Below are positions 54,820 through 63,438 of a DNA stretch of 64,000 bases, one piece after another (positions within the stretch are counted from its first letter, which is position 1; each line of letters opens with the position of its first letter). This DNA is from Thioalkalivibrio sp. ALJT (lineage in GTDB: Bacteria; Pseudomonadota; Gammaproteobacteria; Ectothiorhodospirales; Ectothiorhodospiraceae), in assembly GCF_000381825.1 (NCBI RefSeq), contig NZ_KB907123.1, positions 148,021 to 212,020 of the forward strand, in the 5' to 3' direction. Under the pieces are notes generated by a model. It saw only the letters and a program-made list of their open reading frames with translations. It did no database searches and had not been told where the DNA came from. The translations under genes were made by a program, and so were the position numbers.

Positions 54820-56742
54820 ATGATTCGAATGCAAGACATCGAGCTGCGGCGTGGTCGCCAGATATTGCTGCAACACGCCAGCCTGACCGTCCATGCCGGC
54901 TGGCGGGTCGGCCTGACCGGCGCCAACGGGTCCGGCAAGTCCAGCCTCCTGGCGGCCTTGCAGGGTGAGCTCGCCCTGGACGCTGGCGAAATCGAGCAGC
55001 CGCCAGAATGGGTGGTCGCGCATCTGCCCCAGGAGGTCCCCGGTTCCGACCGGCGTGCAGTGGACTACGTCCTCGACGGTGATGCCGAGCTGCGTGATCT
55101 GCAGCGGCGCCTGGAACAGGCGAACGATGGCGCGGAGCAGGCGCGGCTGTACGCGGCGCTGGAGGCCATCGACGGCTGGTCCGCGGAAGCGCGCGCCCGC
55201 CGTCTGCTGGCGGGCCTCGGGTTCGCGCCCGCCGATGCGGAACGGCCGATGCGCGATTTCTCCGGGGGCTGGCGCATGCGCCTGGGTCTGGCGCGCACGC
55301 TGATGACCCGCTCCGATCTGTTGCTGCTGGACGAACCCACCAACCACCTGGACGTGGAGACCATCCTGTGGCTGGAGGACTGGCTGGCGCGGTATCCGGG
55401 CACGGTCATCGTGATCGCCCATGATCGCCGGTTCCTCGATTCGGTCTGTACCCATGTCGCGCATATCGAGCGCGGCACCATCGCGTTGTATGCCGGCAGT
55501 TACACCCATGCCGAGGCCAAACGTGCGGAGGCGATTGTCCAGAGCGAGGCCGCGGCGGCGCGGGTCGCGGCCGAGCGCGCGCATCTCGAGGATTTCGTGC
55601 GCCGCTTTCGTGCCAAGGCGAGCAAGGCGCGCCAGGCCCAGAGCCGACTGAAGCGCCTGGAACGGATGGACGAGGTCGCGGTGATCCGGGCTGCGCGGCC
55701 CATTCACCTCGAGATCCCGACACCGGGACGCCTGCCGGACCCGCTGCTGGCGCTGGACCATGCCGAGGTGTGCACGGGGGAGCGTGTGCGGCTGCAGCCG
55801 ACGACTTTACGACTGCGGCCCGAGGACCGGATCGGGATTCTGGGGCCGAACGGTGCCGGAAAGTCGACACTCCTGACGCTGCTGGCGGGGGAACTGCTGC
55901 CGACGGCGGGCGAGCGTCGGGTCGATCCGGCCCTGCAGGTGGGCTATTTCGCCCAGCACCAGCGCGAGCAACTGGACCTCGAGGCTTCGCCGCTGGTGCA
56001 TCTGCAGCGTCAGGACCCGCGTGCCGAGGAGCAGCGGCTGCGCAATTTCCTGGGGGGAATGGGCTTTCCCGGCGATAAGGCGGATGGTCCGGTGGGGCAG
56101 TGCTCGGGCGGCGAACGCGTGCGTCTGGTGCTGGCCCTGCTGATCTGGCAGGCGCCCTCCCTGTTGCTGCTGGACGAGCCCACCAACCACCTTGACCTCG
56201 ACATGCGCGAGGCCCTCGCCGAAGCGCTGGAGAACTACGCCGGGGGGCTGGTGGTGGTGGCCCACGATCGCGAATTGCTGGCGCGGGTCTGTGACCGTTT
56301 CTGGACGGTGGAGGCAGGGCGGCTGAGCCCGTTCGATGGCGATCTCGACGACTATGCCCGCGCGTTGCAGGCGCGTCAGCGCGAGGCCGCACGCTCGGCT
56401 GCGGAGACACCGCCGCAGGCCGCTTCGGATGCACCGGTCCGGTCCCAGAAGGAACGGCGGCAACAGGCCGCGCAGAAGCGTGCGGCACTGCGGCCTCTGC
56501 AGCAGCGCGCAGACCGGGCCGAACGCGACTGCAGTCAGACGCAGGAGCGCCTGCAGACGCTGGAGTCCGAATTGGCCGATCCGGACCTGTATGCTGGCGA
56601 TCACGCCGAGCGGCTGGCGGCCCTGACCCGCGAACAGGGCGAGCTGTGCGCGCGTCTGGAGGCCCTGGAGGCGGAATGGATGGAGGCATTGGAGGCCCTG
56701 GAGGCGGCGCGGGCGGATGCCACCGAACCGGACGCCGGCTAA
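54820..56742 (+). CDS. yheS: ABC-F family ATPase YheS
   Basis: 640 aa. Two ABC domains without membrane parts: first GANGSGKS, FSGGWRMRLGLART and LLLLDEPTNHLD; second GPNGAGKS, CSGGERVRLVLALL and LLLLDEPTNHLD. A linker (KRAEAIVQSEAAAARVAAERAHLEDF) and a C-terminal coiled-coil (residues about 540-635) are typical of YheS/Uup. ABC-F proteins act on the ribosome. Divergent from the diguanylate cyclase; about 215 bp between them holds no gene. Confidence 0.93.
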   Translation: MIRMQDIELRRGRQILLQHASLTVHAGWRVGLTGANGSGKSSLLAALQGELALDAGEIEQPPEWVVAHLPQEVPGSDRRAVDYVLDGDAELRDLQRRLEQANDGAEQARLYAALEAIDGWSAEARARRLLAGLGFAPADAERPMRDFSGGWRMRLGLARTLMTRSDLLLLDEPTNHLDVETILWLEDWLARYPGTVIVIAHDRRFLDSVCTHVAHIERGTIALYAGSYTHAEAKRAEAIVQSEAAAARVAAERAHLEDFVRRFRAKASKARQAQSRLKRLERMDEVAVIRAARPIHLEIPTPGRLPDPLLALDHAEVCTGERVRLQPTTLRLRPEDRIGILGPNGAGKSTLLTLLAGELLPTAGERRVDPALQVGYFAQHQREQLDLEASPLVHLQRQDPRAEEQRLRNFLGGMGFPGDKADGPVGQCSGGERVRLVLALLIWQAPSLLLLDEPTNHLDLDMREALAEALENYAGGLVVVAHDRELLARVCDRFWTVEAGRLSPFDGDLDDYARALQARQREAARSAAETPPQAASDAPVRSQKERRQQAAQKRAALRPLQQRADRAERDCSQTQERLQTLESELADPDLYAGDHAERLAALTREQGELCARLEALEAEWMEALEALEAARADATEPDAG

Positions 56743-56752
56743 AGCCCTACCC

Positions 56753-56781
56753 TTGCGCTCGGTTATTGTGGGGTCTATAGA
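56753..56781 (+). promoter_or_regulatory. Promoter of the small orphan gene
   Basis: -35 TTGCGC (56753-56758) and -10 TATAGA (56776-56781) are separated by 17 nt, 35 bp before the ATG of the orphan gene. Confidence 0.55.
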
Positions 56782-56815
56782 TTGCAGGTGAATGCACCGA
56801 AGAGGAGGTATTCAC

Positions 56816-57112
56816 ATGAACGCCCAGGAACTGAACCGCCGCTGTGTAGCGCTCTTCCAGCACCCGGATGCCAGGCTGCATTGCTGGCACCCGCGCATGT
56901 TCTGGGAGACCCACATGCTGGAAAATCCGAAACCGGAGGACCTGCAGGAGCCCAAGGTGGATCTGCGCGAGCTGGAGGTGATGCTGTCGGAGGCGGCGCA
57001 CCAGCCGTCCCGTTGCGCCGATGAGCTGGAGCAGGAGGAGCCGGGTCGGGCCACCCTGATCCGTCACATGATGGAACGCGGTGAGATGCCGCTGCTGCAT
57101 CGGCCCCACTGA
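56816..57112 (+). CDS. Small orphan protein
   Basis: 98 aa, with an excellent ribosome-binding site (AGAGGAGG) and its own promoter. Acidic and polar, no membrane helix. CWHPRMFWETHMLENPKPEDLQEPKVDLRELEVMLSEAAH is the core; Cys, His and Trp residues near the N-terminus (ARLHCWHPRMFW) might bind a metal. No family recognised. A GGGGCTCC/GGAGCCCC hairpin (57142-57163) follows. Expressed on its own between yheS and the convergent FliL-like gene. Confidence 0.65.
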   Translation: MNAQELNRRCVALFQHPDARLHCWHPRMFWETHMLENPKPEDLQEPKVDLRELEVMLSEAAHQPSRCADELEQEEPGRATLIRHMMERGEMPLLHRPH

Positions 57113-57141
57113 TGATCGCGCCCTGACCGGCTCCAGGTTCC

Positions 57142-57163
57142 GGGGCTCCTGACGCGGAGCCCC
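57142..57163 (+). terminator. Hairpin after the orphan gene
   Basis: GGGGCTCC (57142-57149) pairs with GGAGCCCC (57156-57163), loop of 6 nt, no strong U-tract. The remaining 120 bp to the FliL-like gene are GC-rich and hold nothing else that I recognise. Confidence 0.5.
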
Positions 57164-57285
57164 CTTGCGGGCCCCGGCGGTCACGGCTGCCGGGGTCTTT
57201 CCGTCCGGGGTGCTTGCAGCCTCTGCGGGGGGGCGCTGTCCGGTGCTGGGCGCTCGTGCCGGGGCCGTTTTGCCCCGCCCGGGGG

Positions 57286-57693
57286 CTACTGGCGGATGAA
57301 ATCGGAGAAGTACAGCGCCATGATGCGCGGGGCGCCGGTGATCTCCGCCAGGAGTTCGTTGAGTTCGTCCGTCGCCTGGCTGCGCAGATCTTCGCGGGCG
57401 CTGCTGCCGCTCAGGCTGTCCGGGCTGCGGCCGCCAAGGATGTGGATCAGTCGGTCGCGCACCGCGGGGGTGTGCTCGCGGATCGCACGCGCGTCCTCCG
57501 GGTTGTTGCCTTCCAGCTGGATCGAGGCCTGCAGGTAGCGGCCACGGTCGCTGGATTCCATGTTCACGATGATCGGTTCCAGCGTTACGTAATGGCTGTC
57601 GAGGTCGTCCACTGCCGCCGCGATGGACGTGACGAACAGCAGGGTCAGGCCCAGCAGGGCGCCGCTCAGGGTGGGCTGGTGACAGAATCTCAT
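57286..57693 (-). CDS. FliL-like secreted protein
   Basis: 135 aa. The body YVTLEPIIVNMESSDRGRYLQASIQLEG, AIREHTPAVRDRLIHILGGRSPDSLSGSSAREDLRSQATDELN and a C-terminal FSDFIRQ match the FliL fold. The N-terminus (ALLGLTLLFVTSIAAAVDD) looks like a cleavable signal or single anchor. It overlaps the mtfA stop by 4 bp. There are no flagellar genes in the window, so this is likely a non-flagellar FliL paralogue. Confidence 0.82.
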   Translation of the reverse strand: MRFCHQPTLSGALLGLTLLFVTSIAAAVDDLDSHYVTLEPIIVNMESSDRGRYLQASIQLEGNNPEDARAIREHTPAVRDRLIHILGGRSPDSLSGSSAREDLRSQATDELNELLAEITGAPRIMALYFSDFIRQ

Positions 57694-58529
57694 GGCATGT
57701 GCTCCGGGGCTGGTTGCGTGCTGGAGGCGATCAGGCCGCCACGACGATGGGGCTCCTGGCCGAAGTATGCCACCAGCTGGGCATAGATTTTCGGCATGGC
57801 CGCGCGCAGCCGGGCGGGTTCGAAGAAGAAGGCCTCCACCGCGACCGCCAGGAATTCTTCCGGGGCGGTGGCGGCGTACGGGTCCAGCGGCAGCGCCTCC
57901 AGGTCTTCCTCGGCGGTCGCCTCTACCGCAGCCACGAATGCCTCGTAGGCCCGGGAGAAGTCGCGCGTCCACTCCCGGGCGGACAGGTTCCGGGGCAGGA
58001 GCGGGAAGCCATTGACCCCGCCGTTGCCGGCATCCAGCACATGGGTCATCTCGTGCACGACCACTGCACCGTCGCGTTCGACATCGTTCCACGACAGGAT
58101 CACCGGTCCTCGCTCCCAGGCCTCGCCGGACTGCGGGATCGCACCCTGGTGCACGATGCCGGCCTCGTCGATCCACTCGTGCTCGGGCACAAAGGTGTCG
58201 GGGTACAGGATCAGCGTGCGCCAGTCCCGGTAAGGTTCCAGGCCCAGATCGAGGACTGGCAGGGCGGCATAGGCGGCGATGACCTGGCATTGCCAGGGTG
58301 CCGGCTCCGCCTCAATCCCGATGAACTCCCGGCTCGCGAGGATCTGGCCGATCAGTTCGCGCAGTCGTGAGCGTTCCTCCGGTGTCAGGGTCGCGATGAA
58401 CGGCACTCGCTGGCGCAGGGTCTCCCATTCTGCGTTGTTCAGAGGCACGCTCTCGGGCTCAAGCCCGGCAAAGGGCCCCAGCAGGCGCCGGAACAGGCCG
58501 CGCAGAGGAAAATCGGGGGATGAATGCAT
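57690..58529 (-). CDS. mtfA: Zinc-dependent peptidase MtfA (M90)
   Basis: 279 aa. MtfA binds Mlc in enterobacteria and has aminopeptidase activity. Zinc site HEMTH in VVVHEMTHVLDAGNGG with the third ligand expected in EEFLAVAVEAFFFEP. LYPDTFVPEHEWIDEAGIVHQGAI is the conserved family block. Its stop overlaps the FliL-like gene. The upstream 114 bp contain a short TIR-like GGAGAC but no recognised gene. Confidence 0.9.
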   Translation of the reverse strand: MHSSPDFPLRGLFRRLLGPFAGLEPESVPLNNAEWETLRQRVPFIATLTPEERSRLRELIGQILASREFIGIEAEPAPWQCQVIAAYAALPVLDLGLEPYRDWRTLILYPDTFVPEHEWIDEAGIVHQGAIPQSGEAWERGPVILSWNDVERDGAVVVHEMTHVLDAGNGGVNGFPLLPRNLSAREWTRDFSRAYEAFVAAVEATAEEDLEALPLDPYAATAPEEFLAVAVEAFFFEPARLRAAMPKIYAQLVAYFGQEPHRRGGLIASSTQPAPEHMP

Positions 58530-58643
58530 GCGGCAATCGTCGCATGTTTTCCGCGTCCATGCCCGATCACGGGGGCTGTGCGGGACAGCAGAGGGGACGC
58601 TCTCCTGCGCCGTGCGCAGCAGATCCGTCCGCGACCCGTCTCC

Positions 58644-60329
58644 CTAGTCGGCGAGGTGGCGTTTCAGCCTGGCGATCGCGTCTTCCGACCACTCGGCGGC
58701 GGTCACCACCCGCCAGGCGTCTATGTAGTGCTCGGCGGCGTATACGTGCCCGTAGCCGCGCGGGGCGTCGTCGCCGATCGCCAGGTCCACCAGGAGCTGC
58801 AACATGGTGATGACCGGGTACCAGGTCAGGTCCGGCGAGACATCCGGTCCGCGTGGTGCCTGCATCCATTCCGGTTGGCGGTACAGCGCTTGCGGTTCGA
58901 AGAAGGTGATCGGGTCGCTTGCGTATTGCAGGTAGACGATGCGCATCGGGCCCCAGGCGGCGCCGGGGATGTCCAGTTGGTTTTCCTGGTTGGTAAAGCG
59001 CACCACCGAGCTGTCGCGAAAGCGTGGCAGCCAGGCCGGGGAGTCCGGCTGACGCTGGCGCACGATATCGCGCCAGGTCTCGCTCCGGAACGGGGGGCCT
59101 GCCCACAGTGCGCCGGTGAATGGATCCCCGATCACGTCGTACAGGTCGGCCGCGCGTTCGGAGTTCAGCGCGCCCAGGCTCAGGCCATAGAGATAAAGCT
59201 CTGGCCGCGCATCCGCGGGCAGCTGTTTCCAGTGGCCGTAGATCTCCGCAAACACGGCCTGGGCGGTTTCACGGCCGTATTCCGACTCCGCCATCAGCGA
59301 CAGCCAGCTCGGCAGGTAGGAATACTGCACGGCCACGGTGGCGACATCCCCGCCGTGCAGGAACTCCACCGGCTGGATGGCGCGATTGTCCACCCAGCCG
59401 CGACCGGTGGGTGTGGCCAGCACCAGCACCGAGCGTTCGAAGGCCCCGACCCGCAGCATCTCCTGCAGCGCCAGGCGCGCGCGTTCCTCGATGGTCTCGG
59501 CGGCGTTCAGACCCACATACACGCGCAGCGGCGCCTGTGCCGTGTCGCCGACGAAATCGGCAACCGCCGCTCGGTCCGGCGCCTGCGCGACAAACCGTTG
59601 CCCCTGCCGCCCCAGCCCCTGGTCCCAGCTGACCAGAGAGGCCGGGCTGCCGGTGCGGAAGGCCTCGGTTGGCTGTTCCGCCCCGGGGTGCTCGCGCACG
59701 TCGAACTGCTGGAAGCTGCGATCCGCAGTGCGCAGGCCGTATTCCAGGATCACCCCGTCGATCACCGCCCAGAACACCCCGGCCGCGGCCAGCACGCCAA
59801 TGACGTTGGACAGACGGCGGGGCACAAAACGGCGCAGCCGGAGCGCGAGAAACCGGACCAGCAGCTGAAACAGCCGCCCGACCGCAAGCGTCGCGGCAAA
59901 CACCGCCGCCGCGATCAAGCCGAGCCGGATCGGGAAGCCGCCGTCCACCGGGTCCTGTTCCATCAGCTCGCGTATGTTGTTCTGCCACTCGGTGGCCTGC
60001 CACAGGAAGATCAGGACGATCAGCAAGGCCCCGCCGCCGGCAATCATCACCAGGGTGTTGTGCGTGCGTTCGCCAAACTCGGGCAGTTCAAGATACGACC
60101 ACAGCCAGTGGAAGAGCACGCCCAGTCCGTAGCCAGCCGCCAGCGAGAGTCCGGACAGGATGCCCTGCACGTCGTCGGTGCGCGGGATCAGGCTGGGCGT
60201 CAGCGACGCGGCAAAGAACAGCGTGGCCAGGATCAGCCCCGGGATCGACAGGGTCCCGAGGACACGGGTGGCCCAGCCGGGCCAGATGAAGCGCCGCAGG
60301 CGGGTTTGCAGGCGGGCGACGATGGACAT
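58644..60329 (-). CDS. Membrane alpha/beta hydrolase family protein
   Basis: 561 aa. Four or so N-terminal helices (residues about 20-190, IPGLILATLFFAASLTPSLIP, FIWPGWATRVLGTLS) precede a C-terminal alpha/beta hydrolase domain with the nucleophile elbow YLYGLSLGALNSE. This fits the Abhydrolase_9 family of uncharacterised membrane hydrolases. AAGGAAGTG stands before the ATG at 60329. The stop (TAG) is followed by GGAGACG, reminiscent of the MITE terminus but only 10 bp long. Substrate unknown. Confidence 0.82.
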   Translation of the reverse strand: MSIVARLQTRLRRFIWPGWATRVLGTLSIPGLILATLFFAASLTPSLIPRTDDVQGILSGLSLAAGYGLGVLFHWLWSYLELPEFGERTHNTLVMIAGGGALLIVLIFLWQATEWQNNIRELMEQDPVDGGFPIRLGLIAAAVFAATLAVGRLFQLLVRFLALRLRRFVPRRLSNVIGVLAAAGVFWAVIDGVILEYGLRTADRSFQQFDVREHPGAEQPTEAFRTGSPASLVSWDQGLGRQGQRFVAQAPDRAAVADFVGDTAQAPLRVYVGLNAAETIEERARLALQEMLRVGAFERSVLVLATPTGRGWVDNRAIQPVEFLHGGDVATVAVQYSYLPSWLSLMAESEYGRETAQAVFAEIYGHWKQLPADARPELYLYGLSLGALNSERAADLYDVIGDPFTGALWAGPPFRSETWRDIVRQRQPDSPAWLPRFRDSSVVRFTNQENQLDIPGAAWGPMRIVYLQYASDPITFFEPQALYRQPEWMQAPRGPDVSPDLTWYPVITMLQLLVDLAIGDDAPRGYGHVYAAEHYIDAWRVVTAAEWSEDAIARLKRHLAD

Positions 60330-60425
60330 CGCGAAAGCACTTCCTTGATGAACAGAAGGGCTTATCCTGTTCGCCCGCTCGGGCGGGTTCAAGTCTCCAC
60401 CGCGAGCGCCGGTCCGCTCTGGAGC

Positions 60426-60839
60426 CTACGGGGCGTTGTCGCCCGGGCCGGTAGCGTCGGTGTGGCGAAAGCGGAAGCAGCCCTCGACCATGCGCAGGGA
60501 CACGCCGAACAGCGCGACCTGCAGCAGCAGTCCGCCGGTCGCTGCACCGACTGCGAGCCCGGTAGCCAGTCCCAGGGCCATCAGCAGCATCAGCAGGGTG
60601 GCGGCGACCCGGCTGCGCAGCCAGCCGCCGACCAGCGCCAGCAATGCCACGAGTGTGCCTTCGAGCATCGTGGGCATGTGCTGAACCAGCACGCCCAGCA
60701 TCACCACGACGACCCCGGCGAAGATCAGGACCCAGCCGGCCACCCGCGCCAGGCGCCGGGCCTGTTCAGCGTTGTCCACGGATTGCAGCAGCAGGAGCAG
60801 GTCGGCCCCGGCCCAGTGGCGCGATCGCGATTCGTTCAT
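60426..60839 (-). CDS. Small membrane protein, about four helices
   Basis: 137 aa with an N-terminal soluble part (NESRSRHWAGADLLLLLQSVDNAEQARRLARVAG) then helices near 39-60, 62-72, 75-96 and 98-112. No family recognised. It is separated from the hydrolase gene by 96 bp and from the phosphoesterase by 53 bp, all on the same strand. Confidence 0.65.
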   Translation of the reverse strand: MNESRSRHWAGADLLLLLQSVDNAEQARRLARVAGWVLIFAGVVVVMLGVLVQHMPTMLEGTLVALLALVGGWLRSRVAATLLMLLMALGLATGLAVGAATGGLLLQVALFGVSLRMVEGCFRFRHTDATGPGDNAP

Positions 60840-60892
60840 GTGACCACGGTACTACAGGGTTATGACACCCGGGTGACAAGTGGGGCGCGCTG

Positions 60893-61711
60893 CTATCGCC
60901 GGGTCAGTATCGACTCGAGATCGAAGGCCTCGGCCGGGGTTGCTCCGGACTTGGCCTGTTGCACCGAGCCATGGTCCGACCAGTGCAGCAGGCTGAGGTG
61001 GCCCGAGCGATCTTCCACCAGGGCCGTGCAGTGCTCGACCCAGTCACCGTCGTTGCAGTAGAGGATGTCGCCGAACGCCTGGACGTTCGGCTTGTGGATA
61101 TGGCCACAGATGCAGCCATCGAAGCCGCCCTTGCGCGCGGCGGTGACGGCGGCATGCTCGAAACGCCGGATGTATTCCCGCGCCGCCCCGCTCACGCGGG
61201 TCTTGAGCCAGGCCGACAGGGACCAGTACGGATGCCCGAGGCGGCGTCGGATCGTGTTCAGGTAGCGGCTGCCGCGCAGCAGCAGGTTGTAGCCAAGATC
61301 ACCCAGGGCATGCACCAGGCGGCTGTGGCGTACGACCCCGTCGAACTCGTCGCCATGCGTTACGCGGAAGCGCCGGCCATCGGCGGTCCAGTGCACCAGT
61401 TCGCGTTCGATGCGCACGCCGCGGATCTCCGAACCGACAAAGCCGCGCACCAGTTCGTCGTGGTTGCCGGGGATGTAGATGACCTCGACCCCATGCAGGG
61501 CGAGCGACAGGACCTGCTCGACCACCGCCGCCTGGGTCGCGTCCCAGAAGATGCGCCGGCGCATGGCCCAGATGTCGAATACGTCGCCGACCAGTACCAG
61601 ACGATCGCAATTGACCTGGCGCAGCAGATCCAGCAGGTAGTCCGCGCGGCACTCTCGGGTGCCCAGGTGCAGGTCGGAGAGGAACAGGCTGCGGCAATCC
61701 AGGGTGGCCAT
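60893..61711 (-). CDS. PlcP/LpxH-like metallophosphoesterase (COG2908)
   Basis: 272 aa. Calcineurin-like motifs SLFLSDLHLGTRE, LVLVGDVFDIW, YIPGNHDELV, VTHGDEFDGVV and CGHIHKPNVQ with LYCNDGDWVEHCTALVE. Annotated generically as UDP-2,3-diacylglucosamine diphosphatase, but the SLSAWLKTRVSGAAREYIRRFE insert and the DWVE..TAL end are those of the PlcP group, a manganese-dependent phospholipase C. The gene is followed on the same strand by a membrane protein and preceded by dgkA and a GT4 glycosyltransferase, the gene set of phospholipid-to-glycolipid remodelling. GGGAG precedes the ATG. Lipid A synthesis is less likely here. Confidence 0.85.
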   Translation of the reverse strand: MATLDCRSLFLSDLHLGTRECRADYLLDLLRQVNCDRLVLVGDVFDIWAMRRRIFWDATQAAVVEQVLSLALHGVEVIYIPGNHDELVRGFVGSEIRGVRIERELVHWTADGRRFRVTHGDEFDGVVRHSRLVHALGDLGYNLLLRGSRYLNTIRRRLGHPYWSLSAWLKTRVSGAAREYIRRFEHAAVTAARKGGFDGCICGHIHKPNVQAFGDILYCNDGDWVEHCTALVEDRSGHLSLLHWSDHGSVQQAKSGATPAEAFDLESILTRR

Positions 61712-61807
61712 CGCGGGCTCCCGCTCGGGGTTTTGTCGAGCATCGCGCATCCGGGTGACGCCACCATGGCGCTACAGTGACCATTGCGTGATGACGGTGG
61801 CGGGTGG

Positions 61808-62170
61808 CTAAGGCCAGAGGATCAGGAGCCAGATCAGGGTGGCGTTGGCGAAGCCCAGTAGCACGGCGGCCGATCCCATGTCCTTGGCCCGCGCGGCCAG
61901 CTTGTGGCGTTCTGGCCCGAACCGATCCACGGTGGCCTCGATGCCCGAGTTCAGTACCTCGATGATCAGGATCAGGAACAGGCTGCCGAGCAGCAACGCG
62001 CGTTCCACTCCGGTGTTGCCAACCACCAGTGAGAGTGGCGCCAGGATGACCACCAGGATCAGTTCCTGACGAAAGGCCTCCTCGTGGCGAAAGGTGGCGC
62101 GCAGGCCTTTCCAGGAGTACCCAAAGGCCCGCAGGATGCGGGTGATGCCGGTGGCGCCGCCGTTGGCCAT
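61808..62170 (-). CDS. dgkA: Diacylglycerol kinase DgkA
   Basis: 120 aa, three helices. Phosphorylates diacylglycerol to phosphatidic acid at the inner membrane. The conserved ESO-type block EVLNSGIEATVDRFGPERHKLAARAKDMGSAAV is intact, with ARAKDMGSAAVLLG near the end. The longer open frame across this region up to 63013 is an out-of-frame shadow of the glycosyltransferase. Lies between the GT4 gene (33 bp) and the PlcP-like gene (96 bp). Confidence 0.93.
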   Translation of the reverse strand: MANGGATGITRILRAFGYSWKGLRATFRHEEAFRQELILVVILAPLSLVVGNTGVERALLLGSLFLILIIEVLNSGIEATVDRFGPERHKLAARAKDMGSAAVLLGFANATLIWLLILWP

Positions 62171-62202
62171 GGTCGCGTGGTCCGCTGGAGTGGGAAGGGC
62201 CG

Positions 62203-63417
62203 TCAGTGAGGACGGTCGGCCGCGGTATGCGGGGTGCCAGGCGCGTCGGTCTGGCTGAGCAGATCCTGATACACGGCCAGCAATTGTTCGGCCATAAGTC
62301 GCTCGCTCCATGCCCGCGCCCAAGCGGTGTGGGCTTCGCGCATGGCGCGCTGGCGTTCGGGGTCGTCCAGGACTCGGGCTACCCGCTCGGCAAAGACCGC
62401 GGGCTCTTCGGGAGCGACTTCGGCACCGGATGTGTCGGTGAGGATGTCGAGCGTGCCCAGACGCGCCGTGGAAACCACGGGTAGCCCGCAGGCCATGGCC
62501 TCCAGCAGGACCAGACCCTGCGTCTCCGTGGCGGAGGCAAACACGAAGGCATGCCCGGCGCGGTAGCAGTCGACAAGCGATGTCTCGCGGTCCAGGTATC
62601 CGCACCAGTGCAGGTTGTCCTCCAGACCCATTTGCGCGGCCTGGCGCTGAAGGGCAGCCCGGGCCGGTCCCTCGCCCGCGATCAGCAGCAGCACGCCGGG
62701 GCGACGCTCGCGCAGGTGCTGGAGCATCTGCAGCAAAAAGCCGATGTTTTTTTCGAAGGCGATGCGCGACACATGCACCAGCATCTCGCGGCCGGGTGCG
62801 ATGCCCCGCTCCGCCCGGAACAGGTGGCCGTCGCCTCCAGCCCAGGCCTGTGGGTCGATCCCGGTGGGCAGGCGTACGATGGGCGCCTTGATCCCGTACT
62901 CCAGCAGCGCCCGGTGCAGGGCGGTCGACGGGGCGATCACCCGGTCGACCGCGTTGCACTGAGCGCGCGAGATGCGCCGCGCCAGCCCCCGCAACCATTT
63001 GGCGGGCAGCCACGGCAGGTAATGCTGCAGGTACTCTTCGAAGAAGGTGTGGTAGGTCTCGATGACCGGGACCTGCCAGTCGCGCGCTAGCTTGAGCCCG
63101 CCGTAGTGCGCTACGAAGGGGGTGTGGATATGGATCACGTCGGCCCGCTCGATCCCGGCTTCCCGCAGGGAATGGCGAATGAGGCGAGGCTTCAGGATGC
63201 GATCCTCCGGATCCACTACCAGGTAGCGCGACGAGATGCGGATCAGGTCCGGGTCCTGCGGGTCGGGGCCGGGGTGCGCGCCCAGTCCAGGATAGGCCGG
63301 TACCACCAGCGTGACGCGATGGCCCAGTTGTCGGAGCTGTGCACGAAAACTGGCCAGCGAGGTGGATACCCCGTTGATCCGGGGGAAGTACACGTCGCTC
63401 AGCATCAGAATGTGCAC
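62203..63417 (-). CDS. GT4 family glycosyltransferase
   Basis: 404 aa. GT-B fold: N-terminal MLSDVYFPRINGVSTSLASFRAQLRQLGH, HIHTPFVAHYGGLKLAR, and C-terminal nucleotide-sugar site VHVSRIAFEKNIGFLLQML and EGPARAALQ, with EATETQGLVLLEAMACGLPVV (E-x7-E motif). Related enzymes glycosylate diacylglycerol or mannosylate lipids. Context (dgkA, PlcP-like) favours a diacylglycerol acceptor, but the sugar and acceptor are not shown by the sequence. Confidence 0.85.
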   Translation of the reverse strand: MHILMLSDVYFPRINGVSTSLASFRAQLRQLGHRVTLVVPAYPGLGAHPGPDPQDPDLIRISSRYLVVDPEDRILKPRLIRHSLREAGIERADVIHIHTPFVAHYGGLKLARDWQVPVIETYHTFFEEYLQHYLPWLPAKWLRGLARRISRAQCNAVDRVIAPSTALHRALLEYGIKAPIVRLPTGIDPQAWAGGDGHLFRAERGIAPGREMLVHVSRIAFEKNIGFLLQMLQHLRERRPGVLLLIAGEGPARAALQRQAAQMGLEDNLHWCGYLDRETSLVDCYRAGHAFVFASATETQGLVLLEAMACGLPVVSTARLGTLDILTDTSGAEVAPEEPAVFAERVARVLDDPERQRAMREAHTAWARAWSERLMAEQLLAVYQDLLSQTDAPGTPHTAADRPH

Positions 63418-63438
63418 GGCTGCACCTTGGGACGAGAC

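Noticed and set aside
58620-58643. TAG-GGAGACG after the hydrolase gene, like a solitary MITE end
   Set aside because: The match is about ten bases only and diverges immediately, so it could be chance in GC-rich DNA.
58524-61061. An 845-codon frame across mtfA upstream, hydrolase and phosphoesterase genes
   Set aside because: It spans three well-supported genes on the other strand and has no recognisable domain.
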